From Omphalotus guepiniiformis (lineage: Eukaryota; Basidiomycota; Agaricomycetes; Agaricales; Omphalotaceae): 64,000 bases of DNA. Shown piece after piece: positions 11,571 to 24,094 of the stretch (its first letter is position 1; each line of letters begins with the position of its first letter). The notes below the pieces were generated by a model. It was not told the DNA's origin. It made no database searches and was given only the letters and a program-made list of their open reading frames with translations. Location: the NCBI GenBank assembly GCA_028554645.1, contig JAQOOI010000022.1:2170001-2234000 (forward strand), given 5' to 3'. Both the position numbers and the translations under genes were made by a program.

Positions 11571-13624
11571 TCATTCCAGAATTTTAGTAACAACTCCGGT
11601 TCCAACTAGAAAGACAACAATGAGAAAATTAGACAAACAAGAGTGATTTGTACTTACTGGTCTTGTTCGCCTCGCGAAGAGTGAATCTAGTACGACAGTC
11701 AATGTCTTTTTATTAAAAAAAGGTGAGGCTCTTGACAACTCACCGAGAACCGACTTCCAAAGCGAGGTCAAAGTGAAGCTCACAGTCGAGCTCGACATTG
11801 TCACCGGGCATGGCCTATAATGATATATAAGAGAAGCTCACGAGTAAAAAAATTTACTTACCATCTTTTCTTCAGCATCAGCAGTACCTTCCGCGAATTT
11901 CAGAGTGACAGTCACATCAGCAGTACGAAGGAAAAGTTGCGGTCGGTAGCCTTGCATGAACGGAGTGTAACGGCCACCTGCAAAAAACATGAAGATTTGA
12001 AGTTTCATAATGTCGTCAGGACCTACCCTCATCCTTGGTCAAGATCTTTAATTAAGATTGGAAATGAGTATGGCACTAAATGACATTGAGTACTATAAAG
12101 AACCCACATAAACCTGGGAACGGAATTTCTTCACGGACTTCATCGAGCCTGGTTGGACGATGACGTGACCGCGACGAACTTGTTCACGCTTGATACCACG
12201 GAGGAGAGCGCCCATGTTATCACCAGCCTCGGCCTAGCCATAGTCAGTGATGCGTAGCGGTGCTAGACGAGTGAAACACACCCGCTCAAGTTCCTTGTGA
12301 AACATTTCTTTTAAAGACTTCTAAGCCAAAGGAGCAGGCGCTTGCGTGACAATAATCACTCACCAATACCGGTAAGTGTAGTCTTGATAGAGTCACCGTA
12401 GCCCAAGATCTCAACTTCAGAGCCTTTGAGAGCAGTACCACGTTCAACCTAACGAAATTCAATTCAAAAAGCTTGACCTAGTTCGAGTAAGACGCTTACC
12501 CTGCCGGTAGCGACAGTGCCACGTCCAGAGATAGAAAAGACATCTGGCCCGCGAGTCAGTACATGTGACTATTAATGAGGGAGGTGATGTTACGTACCTT
12601 CGACAGGCATGAGGAAAGGCTTGTCAAGGTCACCTAACACTAATGTCAGCCAACTTCGTCTGCGGGATGGATGAACACCAACGGGCGGGGAGTTCCAGAT
12701 AGTCATCGCAGGCTTGAACCAATTCTAACACCTTTTTACGGCCAATCTCCTCATCTCGACCATCAAGTGCAGCAAGCGCCGAGCCCATGATGATTGGAGT
12801 GTGCTCTCCATCGAAATTGTATGTAGAAAGAAGGTCGCGCATCTCCATGTCCACGAGTTCCAGCATTTCCGTATCCGAAATCATGTCGACCTTGTTAATG
12901 AATACAACCAATTTCTTAATTCCCACTTGTCTAGCCAGTAGCAAATGTTCACGAGTCTGCGGCATTTGACCGTCGGTAGCAGAAACCACAATAATAGCAC
13001 CATCCATTTGAGCAGCACCAGTAATCATGTTCTTGATGTCTGTATGGCACTAAGTAGATGAGAGAGAGAAAAGACGGACTGACATACAATCCGCATGTCC
13101 AGGACAGTCGATGTGACCGTAGTGGCGTGTGGCAGTCTCGTACTCGACGTGAGACGAGTTAATGGTAATACCACGATCCTTCTCTTCTGGCGCCTTGTCA
13201 ATTTGGTTGTAGTCGACAAATTTCGCGCCACCAGCCTCAGCAAGAACCTTGGTGATGGCAGCGGTAAGGGTAGTTTTTCCATGATCGACGTGACCTTGAA
13301 TGAGTTAGAAGGAGGTATGACGTACAGCCTGCAGTGAACATACCAATGGTACCAATATTCATATGAGGTTTCTGACGAGAAAAGACCTCGGCATATCCTC
13401 TACGCGAGACTAGAAAGTGGTTGAGAAGGGGAATGTCTTATAAGACAGACATATACGTACCTGTGTGTAGTGGAAGAGAAGCTCTGGGGAGAGAAAGACG
13501 AGGAAGAAGGGCTAAAAAGAGAGCAAAAGAGTTATATAAAGAGGATAAAACATAGGAAATAAGGCGTACACGAGACAGAAGGAAAGGTAGAGGGAATAGC
13601 CCTGGAAGCAGCTACCCGTAGCAT
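11571..13624 (-). CDS. TUF1: Mitochondrial translation elongation factor Tu
   Basis: EF-Tu delivers aminoacyl-tRNA to the mitochondrial ribosome. After a leader starting [14 protein letters not shown], all GTPase boxes are present: GHVDHGKT (G1), RGITI (switch I), DCPGHADY (G3), NKVD (G4) and GSAL (G5). Domain 2 is visible as [18 protein letters not shown] and domain 3 as [20 protein letters not shown] and [20 protein letters not shown]. About ten exons are needed. Compared with cytosolic EF-1A the sequence is clearly of bacterial type. The ATG is 132 bp from the divergent PEX14 start. Confidence 0.95.
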
Positions 13625-13756
13625 GGTGGTCGTCAGTGAACAGACTCGGACGTTGCGCGAACCCAAAAATTTGAGCGTGACTGCCGGAATGTGCCGAATC
13701 TCCGGTATCCGGAGCCGGAGGCCCGAGTGAGTTGCTCAACTCATTGAGTCAATGTC

Positions 13757-14861
13757 ATGGCAGATCGTGAAGAGCTCATTCGAAATGCAGTAGCTTTCCT
13801 TCAAGATCCAAAGGTTTTAGTTCTCTTCTCTATGTCTTATATACTTCACATTTATCTCTCTTCTTTAGTCTCAAGCGTCGCCATTAGCCCAGCGGGTACA
13901 ATTCTTGGAATCGAAAGGCCTCACACCGCCTGAGATTGACCTCGCTGTTCGACAAGCTTCACTCAACCAGTCTGCTGCTTCGTATAGGACAACATACCCA
14001 TCTGCTTTCTCGAACCCCTATACTTCCAATCAGTGGGATTGGAGAGACTACTTTGTGCGTTCCGCGAACTTTTTAAAAGAATCACACTAAACTACGTGTT
14101 CCCGGCACCAGATTGGCGCTGTAATTTCAGGCACTGTCGTCTACGGCGCAGTCTCCCTGTTCAAGGTATATACCTCCTCTGTTTCCGGTCGTTCCGGTGT
14201 TCATTATTCGAGATTCTCTAGAAATACTTAGCGCCGCACCTGCGTCCGCCGACTACCACTGTGTACGAAGATGACAGAGATGCATTGACTGCACAGTTCG
14301 ATGCAGCAGAAGCTCTTTTGAAGGAGATTCAAGCGGAGACAGCTGCGGTGAAAACGGCCGTTGAAGAACAGAAAGAAAAGGTCGACAAGACAGTAAAGGA
14401 CGTTCAAGATGTAGTCTCCGAAATGCACGAAACTGAGGCGAAGACACGGGACGAATTGCGCGAAATAAGAGAGGAAGTGAATACTGTTCGAGAAATGCTA
14501 CCAAAGGTATCTGGTTGTGTTTCATTTCATCCTTCACATCTCTCATCAGTCGATGCAGATGATAGAGAAGAACAAGGATTCACAAAACCAGTCTCTTGCC
14601 GATTTACAGCAAGAGCTCAAGTCTCTCAAGGCACTGTTGCTCAGTCGTGGGCCATCTATGTCCAGCGTTTCATCCCCAGCTCCAATGGTTGGCAGGCCTT
14701 CTATACCAGCTTGGCAATTGGCAAGCTCAGCTGCTCCTAGTTCTGGGCCGAGTTCCTTTGCTCCTGCCGTTTCCACCCCTGTTACAACTCCTCCAGTCTC
14801 AGATGCTGTTACAATCAACGGTAAAGGGAAGGGGCCAGAGGTCTCTGATATCCAGTCATAA
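13757..14861 (+). CDS. PEX14: Peroxin-14 (PEX14), peroxisomal import docking protein
   Basis: PEX14 docks the PEX5 and PEX7 cargo receptors at the peroxisomal membrane. The conserved N-terminal helical domain is present: MADREELIRNAVAFLQDP, then FLESKGLTPPEIDLAVRQAS with the PEX5-binding residues. A hydrophobic segment (FIGAVISGTVVYGAVSLFKK) follows near residue 80, then a coiled coil (residues about 110-210) and a Ser/Pro-rich tail. An ATG five bases earlier is in another frame and was rejected. Four introns of normal size split the gene. Confidence 0.92.
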
Positions 14862-15007
14862 GTCTATTTGTAGACTACTTAATGTCTATCTAGTCATTGT
14901 GTTATGCCACAAAAGGAATGATTTCATCGCAGAATGCACAAAGATATTGTATGTATGCGTGGGTATCCTCAATAAGAAAACAGAGAGATTATGATAGATG
15001 TCTGGCA

Positions 15008-18000
15008 TTACACTTTTGCGAGCAACCTCCGAGTTTCTTGCGGTGTAAAATGCAAAATGATGGACAAGACCTTGACGAGATTTGGCTTACCGCACACCAG
15101 TGTGAGCATCTAGGTCGAAAGCGTCATGAACTCGAGAAAACTCACCCTCATCTCTTTATGTTCCAAAAACTGAAGAATAACATTACGCAGGTACTCCAGA
15201 TTGACTTCTTCCTCGGCTTTGGTTGAAGATGTCGAGACAGCTGATGATTGTCCATTGGACGGTAGAGGTGACGACGGGAGAGCCAAAGACTCTGATGATG
15301 CCGTTGACGGAGATTCTCGAGAAGTCCAATATCCTACTCCCGGATTTCGCTGACGGTCTAGTAAAGCGGCCGATGATTGTACTTTCCGTAGCTCTTCTCG
15401 CAGTATCTGAAACGAGACCGTCATAAACTTTCAACAAAAAATAGTATAATATAGAAGAAGGGGAGATATACCTTATTGTTTGAGCGCATCTGGTTTTCTC
15501 GAGACTTTGCTTCCTCGATCTTCTGTTCAAGAACTTTGATTTTCGTTTCGGACTCGAGTTCGCGAGTAGCGGCTGAACTCTGTCAACAAGATATTGGTTG
15601 TTTGACCACAAGGGATGAACTAGATTTACCTCAGTATCTTTAAGCTGAGCAATCTCAGCTTGCAATCGAGTCATTTTAGCTTGCTGAGATTGTAAAGTCT
15701 CTTGCAGATGGGATATTTCAGCCTTCAAGTCTCCAGCAATACCCTGGTCCTGCTGTTTCGACTTGGTGGCCGTTCCCAGGGAACGCTTGAGGTCTTCAGT
15801 CTCCTTGTTCTTCTCGCGCAGCTTCCGACTCCACTCAGCATCACTCTCATTGCGCTCTTTTTCTATGACACTGAGCGTCCTCCTCAGCTCTGCTACCTTG
15901 GCCTCATATTTGGCTTCAACAGCGGAAAGTAAACGGGCAGCATCTTCTGAGGAAGCAGATGACTCTCGCGTATCGGAAGCCTGCAGCCTGGCCTCCTGTA
16001 GTTCTTCCTTGATCAAGGCTAACCGATCCTCGTACTCCCGCAGCTGATGGGTCTGTTCGGCCATTTGATTTTGCAGAGACTCTAAATGAGCCCGAGAGGA
16101 TTCAACCTCCGCCTGTCGTAGTTGAAGTTGGTCGAAGAATGAGTTCTTGTCGCGCGTAACGGCATCCAATGATGTCTCAAGTTGGGCAATTTGAGAAGTT
16201 TTAGCATCGAGCTCCTTCGCATATGCGGCCTGAGAAGACATGTGAATTGATGAATCTGCTAAACCAGTAAGATGAGAATTACCTTAGCAGTCACAGCATC
16301 TATCTCTAGTTGGCTTCGTATCGCAGTCAACTCTTTCTCATGGCGCTCTTTGACAATGGCAACCTCTTTATTGAACTGAGCCTTGAAACCGGCAATGGCC
16401 CTGTCTCTTTCAGCGTTCACGCTTTCAATCTCCTTTTGTAGCTTTGCCTTCTCTCCCTCCTCTTTTTCCCTGTCGACCTTCTCCTTCTCTTTCAAAGCCC
16501 AAGCCTCCTTCAACGCCTCCTCTTTCTCTTTCTCAGTCTTCACAAGCTTCTGTCGAACAGTCTTTAGCAAATTTATAGCTTTGACTCTTTTCTCTTCCTC
16601 CTCCTTAGCGACTTCCTTCACTTTGGCGACCTCTCGGTTCAGTTGGTCAACTTCTGTCTTCCGTTTGACGAGATCCTCTTCACCCAGAGATATCGCGCTT
16701 TGCGAAGCTTTGAGAAGAGCCTCAGATTCCTGTAATTGCCTCCGAAGATTGTCAATCTGATCAGACTGAAATCTAGATTCTAGCCGATGGGTATCCCGTA
16801 GTTCTTCTATACGATCCTCTTGCGCTACAGCAGAGTTAGTAAGTCTTCCACAACAGGATCAAGAGTCCTACTCTGTAGCTTGTCATTCAGCCGTTTGATT
16901 TCGTTCTGAGATATCTGGAATGCATGTGGTCAAAAGACAGCAAAATGACAACAGAACATTAAAGAGCTTTACTTCAACTTTGAGTGCGACATTTTTGAGG
17001 TAATCACGGAGAGCCTCGCTCTCTTTGAGTGACTCTATGGGTGTAAGCTCTCGTAAAACCGCATCTGCAGCCAACTTTTCTGCCTGGAGTCTCTTGAAGG
17101 AGATGGACACATCTGTTATGAAGAATTGATACAGGGGACAAACGGGGTGGACTGAATAACAGACCTGTGAAACGTTGCCCGACCAGCTTTAATCGTTCCT
17201 GCAGTTCCTCCACGCTGGCGTTCGCTGTTTCACAATGCTCTACTGGTGTCTCTGCCTCCGAAGCGTGTTGAGGACTCGATTCTGTCTCAGCTTCAGTCCT
17301 TGGTGCAGGAGTGGAAGGTTCGTCAGCTACAGGTGGAGTGTTCTGTTCAGTCTCCTGGACGTCTTCCTGCGCAGGCTGCACGGTAGTTTCCGCATAGACC
17401 TGTTCTAGCTCCTTCGCTTCAGCTTCATTAGAGACAGCGTCGTCAGATACATGTGATGAAGTGCCCTGTCCGGTCTCTTGAATGTCTTCCTCAGCCTGTA
17501 CGGGCTGCACTATGCTTTCCGCCAAGGCCTTCTCTGGCTCCTTCTGCGCATTGGAATCAGCGTCGTCAGATAGACGTGATGAGGTGCCTTGTTCTGTATC
17601 AGGGACGTCTTCCTGCACGGGTTGCGCAGTGCTTTCCGCGGCGTTCTGCTTTAGCTCCTTCGATGCAATTAAACCAGCTTCGTCAGATAGATGTGATCCA
17701 GACGGCAAATTGACGTCGGACGGTGAAGTGACAACCGGAGATTCGGGTAAGGGTGTTGAAGAAGGGGACAATGGGTGAGTATTTGTGGGCAAGAGGGGTG
17801 CAGGAGATGTGCGAGACGATGAGTCAGGAGTGGCCTCCCCAACGGTGAAAGTGACTGCTCTTAGACGTTCTTCGAGAGTAGATTTATGAGGACGAGGTGA
17901 AGAGGTATTTGAAGTTCTCTGAGAAGCAGCAGGACTAGCAGGGCGATGAGGAGCAAAAGACCTTCTGAGATTGGACAATGCGGATTCAGCGAGAGCACTG

Positions 18001-18128
18001 GGAGAAGTAGGACTAGAGATATCAGTAGATTGAGAGCGAGAATGAGTCAGCTGTGCGCCTTGGTCGTCTGTGCTCCTCCTTGGCTGCGGTGCAAATGTCT
18101 CTACTGCCTGTCGAAATTGCGAAAACAT
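15008..18128 (-). CDS. IMH1: GRIP-domain golgin (IMH1-like coiled-coil protein)
   Basis: GRIP golgins tether vesicles at the trans-Golgi and bind Arl1-GTP through the C-terminal GRIP domain. The N-terminus (MFSQFRQAVETFAPQP) is followed by a long Ser/Pro/Glu-rich disordered part. That part holds three imperfect repeats of about 40 residues (17335-17690). Long coiled coils follow through at least four exons. The C-terminus has the GRIP signature NLEYLRNVILQFLEHKEMR, joined across an intron (15145-15086) to PNLVKVLSIILHFTPQE and the stop at 15008-15010. The tyrosine of the EYL motif, known to contact Arl1 in this family, is kept. The gene is divergent from Med5 with a 76-bp gap. Confidence 0.85.
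17335..17690 (-). repeat. Three imperfect tandem repeats (about 115 bp each) inside the golgin gene
   Basis: Each unit encodes roughly 38-41 residues with the order SDDA, then AES/AET, QPVQ or QPAQ, then D(V/I)Q-ET-Q-T. Copies read SDEAG...EQGTSS, SDDADSN...GQGTSS and SDDAVSN...EQNTPP. They lie in the disordered part between N-terminus and coiled coil. The unit and copy number were judged by eye. Confidence 0.7.
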
Positions 18129-18204
18129 ACTGGAATGCTGCAGAGCGCGTAGCCGTCACGTGCTTCAAGCATTGCTCTCTCAATCATATAATGTCCTTTG
18201 TCTG
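18129..18204. promoter_or_regulatory. 76-bp bidirectional promoter, golgin / Med5
   Basis: The two start codons are only 76 bp apart on opposite strands, the tightest divergent pair in the window. A short upstream frame (MSFV then stop) begins at 18191 on the plus strand, just before the Med5 ATG, and could affect translation if it is transcribed. Confidence 0.5.
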
Positions 18205-21200
18205 ATGTCCATTTCCGAAATAACCAGAAATTCCTTCCAGAGTGGTCTTCCTGCAGCCAAGGTTATTCCTTTCATTAGTGCTATGCTCATTCTACTCATG
18301 GTCTGCAGTGGGCCAGTCTATGCAAACTCTTCATTGCCAAAGATTCTACCGTCCAAAGCCAAGAAGCGGTAGAAAGCACCATTAGCAGTCAGATTGTTCT
18401 GTCATTGCTCATACAGTGCATCTTGTTCACGCGTCGTCTACATAGACTCTGTTCTTGTGCTCTATAGGTCCTACCCGGATGACCCTGATCTTCATGAATA
18501 CCTCAAATATGCTGTCCAAAATGCCATGATTTCAGTTGCCATATTCGTCGCGACTTTCCTTCAGGCCGCGCGGTCACCTGAACTACACAATGCCGCTACG
18601 TTGGACATGCTTTGTAGAATCGCGCTCGATGCGCATTATTCGTCTGGTATGACTCCGATCGGCTCCATGGTCGCGTTTGGCGAGTCTCCCATTGTGGTCC
18701 TCGGTATAGTGCAAGATGCCCTGGCTTTACTTCGAACAGCCCATTCCCTCCCAGTGTCACATTTTCATCAACTCACAACCTCATCTTCAGAATTGGTCGT
18801 AGGTTGGTCGAGATTTTGTAGCCTGGCCTTGAATTGGCTCTAACGGTCCATGTAGCATTGCTTTCATGCGTGTCGGATATGTCGCAGGTTTCCACTGCTC
18901 AAGCCATGGTACACTTCGCAGATGCAAACGATCTTATTCAAAACTTCCGCCTTTCTCCAAACGTCAGACAAGTTCTTGAAACCTTTGCGCTCTCATTGAG
19001 TCTCTTAATCGGGGATGATGCCAAAGTTGCTCGGGAAGCGCAGATGATGCATACATTACAGCTGGCAATAGGAAAGGGCGACATTGTGGGTTCAAGCTCC
19101 AACACTGACTTGGTGACCCTCAGCCTCTTTTTTCATTTTCTTGTGAGTTCTTGCCCTCCAGTCGTGCTGGATGTATGATTCATTCATGGTCGTAGATTTC
19201 TCCCAAAGCTGGAGAGTTCAGCGTAGGCAACAAAGCATATCCCATAGCGTTATTGGTTGGAATGTTCAGATGGACGTCATGGACACCCACTGTTTTTTAT
19301 ACACAGCTGCTACTTTGCGCCCTTGTATGTCTGTCCCAGAGCTCGGCTGTACCTCCCATGATCTGGAAGGCTTTTGTAGTGGGACGGGTACGATGTCTCA
19401 TGTGTTTTGCGATTTTTCTGTCCCTGAAGTCCCTGCAGCTCCCACAAATGCTCGTGTCGTTCGAAACCTATGTGAATAAAGAACATGCAACGACGGACTC
19501 TGATTGGGTTGGTTCGTGTCCTTCATGCTTTTAGATAGAAGCGCTAACCTTTCTTCACTCCCAGAGACAAGCCATGCAAGTTGCCATGACATCTCTCGTA
19601 CGGCGCACTGAGCTTCTCACCCTCTGTGATAACATACTTTCCCGTGCCGAAGGGAACGTTGAGCAACCTTCGTCAGTTTTTAGACAGCGAAGAAATGCAA
19701 TGAAACTAACGTCACAGTCCAGCCTACCTCACTCGATTTCTCGATGTCTTTTAAAAGAGCTATTGGCCCATGGACTCCTCGAGCAACGGGTGGTTGTGAG
19801 CATCGATCCCGGCCTTTCCAATGACACTACTCCTAGTTTGAAAGTAGAAGCTCAGGATGCGAATCTCACCCTTGATGTACGTTGATCGATGTACAATTCT
19901 AGTTCGCGTTACTGAATATAGACGTTACAGTCATTTCTGGAATGGAAACTCTCACCAGAAGCTGACGATCCTAAAGCACTTCTAGAACGCATATGGCGCG
20001 AGCCCGGTGTTCACTCAACTTTCTCCGAGATCGTGGTGAAGGTAAGTGGATGCTTCGTGATTCTACCTCACAAATAACGAGACGAAAGGCCTCAGCGGTT
20101 CGTCTCGGCAACAAGCCAGCTAGACATCGAGTCAATGAGTCATATCTGCAAATTTTTGTACTCAAACAACAATGCCTTGAATATATTGTCATTACACATT
20201 CGACTATCCGACCTAGTTTCTCAAGGTCTTCACTTTGTAGACGTGTACAATTGTGAGACTGTCGGTGCGTGTATTTCGGTCCGGTCGTTCTTATGCATCT
20301 GGGCTTATGTGCCATAGGGGATCCGCAAACTGCACTTAGTCACCTGGGCGATGTTGTTCTGTTTCTCCAATCAACTTTGGCCCGTTTCCCTTTCCGTATC
20401 GCTCTCTGCCTCTTTGTTTACGCATTCTCAAACTGGATATCCTAGTTCCCAACGGATTCTTTTAATTTAGAAGGCAAACGTTACTCTTCTCAATGCGTGA
20501 CATCTACCGCAGAAGTCTACCTGCTCGAAAATTTAACCGTTGGAGAAGCTACAGCCTTCACGTCCTGGTTTAAAGCTTTATTCGACAGTGAAGGCATTGA
20601 GGATACGGTAGGATTCCCATTTCGCGTCATTTTCGCTTGGTACTAACTATCCTTACCAGATCTTACGGTAAGTACAGAATCTTTTTTACTCGTCACGCAT
20701 CGGTGTAACACTGAAGACTAGTTCGACTCTTCCCAAGACTTTACTGCGCATTGCCGCGACTCTCGTGTTGCGTGCCATCGCATTAACGGTCGAGAAAAAA
20801 ATCGACATAGAGGTTTTGCGGAACGGTATGATGTATTTTACAGACTCGTTACTGAACTGGACACTCGTCGGAGTCATTAAGGTGCTTCTTCGGGAGATAC
20901 AGCAGAGAAAGTAAGCCTCAACCTGCGATTGCACTCATCCACTGATGAAGACTACTTATCAGATTTGACGCGCCTATTCACCTCGAAGTTCTCCAAAGCC
21001 TACTAATGTCATCCTCTTGTCCTCGACCAGTCCTTTTGCTATGCGGACCACGCATCATCACTTTACTCTCCAACAAAGCCAAAAAGGGCAATACAGGTCA
21101 CGCTGCTTTTAACAGTGAAGGGCTGCAACGAGTTATTGTCGAAGTTTTAGGAGTACGAGAGGAAGGTAAGACTTCCGTGTTTCCATTCCGACTCGGGAGC

Positions 21201-21822
21201 TGATATAAATCGAACCCCAGCTCGCATAAAGAACATGCTTAGCATTGGCTCTCAAGCGCCTTTGCAACAACAGCCGAGACGTGCTATCCAGGCTGCTTTA
21301 GTCATGGCCAGAACGGGAAAGGCACCCTCAATTGATGTAGATTATTGCCTGAAAGTCATGTCACCCTCAAAATTCCTTCAGATCCTTTGGTCGGAACTGG
21401 TCGTCTCGGCCAGTATGGGAGAAATCGAAGGTAGTCGAAGATTGGCCATCTTCATTCTCACCATGCCTCGACCTCTAACAACCCCTCCACTCCTTCCGAT
21501 CTTCTTGCACAATTTGTTGCCTTCTTTGATCGTCACCATCGATAGGCAGCAGCCTCCAGAGCAGACCATAAGCGCAGAATTACTTGTGGCACTAGTCTCT
21601 TCAGTCCTAACGGCCGCATTACACTTGGAATTCGCTATGAGAAGCGTGTTGGGAAGACAGGTGCCAGTCCTTGGAACGCACAGTTCCGCAATGGCACGAA
21701 GGTTGGCTACAGACCTCCGCTCGGAGAAGCTCAGTTACACTAGTAGTACTCTATCCCAGCGATTAAGCTCCTCACAGGCATTCGTAACTAACTTTCCTGT
21801 ATTTATGGAAGCAGGCATGTAA
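18205..21822 (+). CDS. MED5: Mediator complex subunit 5 (Med5/Nut1-like)
   Basis: Med5 belongs to the tail module of Mediator, which links activators to RNA polymerase II. The gene starts MSISEITRNSFQSGLPAAKW and spans more than ten exons of helical, HEAT-like sequence. Blocks that resemble fungal Med5 are AFGESPIVVLGIVQDALALL, GDPQTALSHLGDVVLFLQST, FTSWFKALFDSEGIEDTILR and TLPKTLLRIAATLVLRAI. The C-terminal block around FLQILWSELVVSAS also fits. Exon ends around 20300-20700 are less certain because exons there are short. The assignment rests on remembered family motifs, not on a search. Confidence 0.75.
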
Positions 21823-21933
21823 AATTCATTAACATCCGGTCATTGACCTTAGGACCCTATACATACTAAGATGATTACAAGTGACGCATCTTACACTTCA
21901 TTCGGAGGCGGCGCTGAGATCGGAGATGAGAAA

Positions 21934-23769
21934 TCAGATAAACATGAGGCTCAAAATGAACTCACGGCAACACGCGTTCTCCTGAGGATTACACTCTTGA
22001 TCCTGCGGACAAACAATCAAACACGCTGTTTCCTCGGAGGTCTAGGTACATAATGAAAAACTGAATCAATAATCGCCCTTTAACGGAAAGAATACCGAAA
22101 TTACTAGCAGCTGATCCTCTGTGCTGTAGGCTTTGGCATACTCTGGCTGAATCGTGCTGGAATGTATGCCATGATGGTGAAGGGCTTCACGGATCTTTGC
22201 GGCGACAGGCATAAAATCGTGCTTGCGTGATGCCAGCACATGTACAGATGCCACTATTTTTGTCTCGGAGAGTTGCCATACATGCAACTCATGCAGAGAA
22301 AGTACGCCATCAACATTAAGAATGGAGGAGCGAACTTCCTCCAATGAGATGGTCGACGGCACACCCTGCAAAAGTATGAAAGATGCACTGCGAACTAAAA
22401 TAGAAATTAGAATCCCATTGAAAGCACAACCCATGGAAAACATACCGAGAGGCAAGGCAGAAGAAAATATGATCACGGTTATAATCAGACTGATCATTGG
22501 GTCAAAGTAATATTTGAAACTCCAAGAAGACAGCCAGATGACTAAACCTGTAGCAATGACACCGACGTTCCCCAGAGCATCTCCTAGTACATGAAGTACC
22601 AGGGCACGCATGTTCATAGAGCCAGCGTGTGAGTGTCCGTGAGATGAATGCGAGTGTTTAGTAGGTGTAGATGCGTCCGAAGCCAACTCTTCATGAGCGT
22701 GCAAAAGAGGTGTTGTATCATTAACTGTCAACGCAGACTCTGTTGCGTTTTCTCTCTCATCGGCAGCAATGATCCTACGGACAGACCTATCCCCGTCGTC
22801 GAGGGATAGGCGTGGTCTTGAAGAGCTTTCACGACGGTGTCTAGTAGGTGAAGGAGAACGAGCGAATCCCATCTCTTGAGCGGTATGAACAAGAGATGCA
22901 CGTGTAGCAGCTGGATGGCCATACAATGATGAATAGGACTCGGCGCGAGACCTTGAGAGAGACCGTGTCCCTGATCGGCCGCTAACAGGGATCTTCTGGG
23001 TGGGGGTAACTTGTCCGGAGGATCCAGGAGTAGCTATGGCAGGAGAAACGGTTGGTTCAAAGGATTGGGAAGGCGAGTGGTCATGCGAATGACTATGCTC
23101 TGTGAGAAGAAGTTGGTTAAAAGGAGATTGACAGGAGTATTCCTAATACGCACCATGAAACAGGAAAAGGCCCGCGATGTTCGAAGCAAGGCCCAGAGAT
23201 CCTACAATTACCACAAGACGGGGGTTCGAAATCTCTGATTCGAAGTTAATATTCAACCGCAGAGAGAACGGCAGAAAAAACAACGAACCAGGAGTACTAA
23301 AGAAGCGCTCCATTGCCTCTAGAAAGATCGATAGACATAGGGCGAGAAGAAAGACGCCGTTTATGAGGGCTGCGAGGATCTCGGCCCTATGCCACCCATA
23401 TGAGTAGCGTGAGTCTGCTGTGCCACCCGAGAGCTAATGCACCAGAAATCAGCAGAACGAACTTAGAGACACGGAAAAACACAGAAACCTTGATAGCATA
23501 GAGGGCGACGAATAGACTCATGACGTCACTGGAGTTAAATACAATTGGGTTAGGTAGAAACGGTACAAGGAGAGACGGACATACTTCAACATATGAAAGC
23601 TGTCTGCGACTAGTGCCAAAGAGCCCACGGCGTAACCTGGATCGGCGAATGAGACCAAGTAATAAGACATATGCCACACGCTGCACATACCTACTATAAG
23701 CTCCACGAAGAAGAAGAACACATCAATAACTAGAAGGATGGTGATTCTTGTTGCACGCGAGATGGCCAT
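21934..23769 (-). CDS. ZRC1: Cation diffusion facilitator, ZRC1/COT1-like zinc transporter
   Basis: CDF proteins exchange zinc or cobalt for protons across the vacuolar membrane. The start MAISRATRITILLVIDVFFF leads into TM1-TM2. The zinc-site His and Asp sit in SFHMLNDVMS (TM2) and in HVLGDALGNVGV (TM5). A long cytosolic loop between TM4 and TM5 is His-rich (EHSHSHDHS and HSHSSHGHSHAG). The cytosolic metallochaperone-like domain follows (VDGVLSLHELHVWQLSETK). The frame could end at 22066, but a GT-AG intron (22104-22003) leads to a last exon reading DQECNPQENACC, a tail typical of this family, so I extend the gene to 21934. Confidence 0.9.
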
Positions 23770-24094
23770 TGCGAAACACGGGGAGGGTGATTGTAATAAA
23801 TATGCTCAGGATGACAGATTAAATTAAGTTGCAACGCTGAGTTATGCGTGGATGCAGAAGGCAGAGTTAGTGAGAGTTTAGAACGACAAGTCGGACACAA
23901 GAAACGTATGCAGTCAGCGCAGGAAGCTGTACTACGATGTGAATGATAGATTGAAGGTGGCGCTGACTGCAGTAGCTGAAAAGAAACAAGTCACTCCACT
24001 GAATAAATCCGTTTATTTATTAGTGTTTGGCAAACGCTTTAGATTTTTTGCAAGGTTCTGTTCTGGTACGCGAGTCTAATATCTTCCAATTACC
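23770..24094. promoter_or_regulatory. Divergent intergenic region, CDF transporter / eIF3h
   Basis: The 325 bp between two divergent start codons hold no coding frame of note. AT-rich stretches near 24002-24025 are the best core-promoter candidates for eIF3h. Confidence 0.4.

Noticed and set aside
19664..19710. 46-nt intron (GTCAG to CACAG) inside Med5 near 19.7 kb
   Set aside because: Its removal shifts the frame into an early stop, while reading through keeps a continuous helical sequence.
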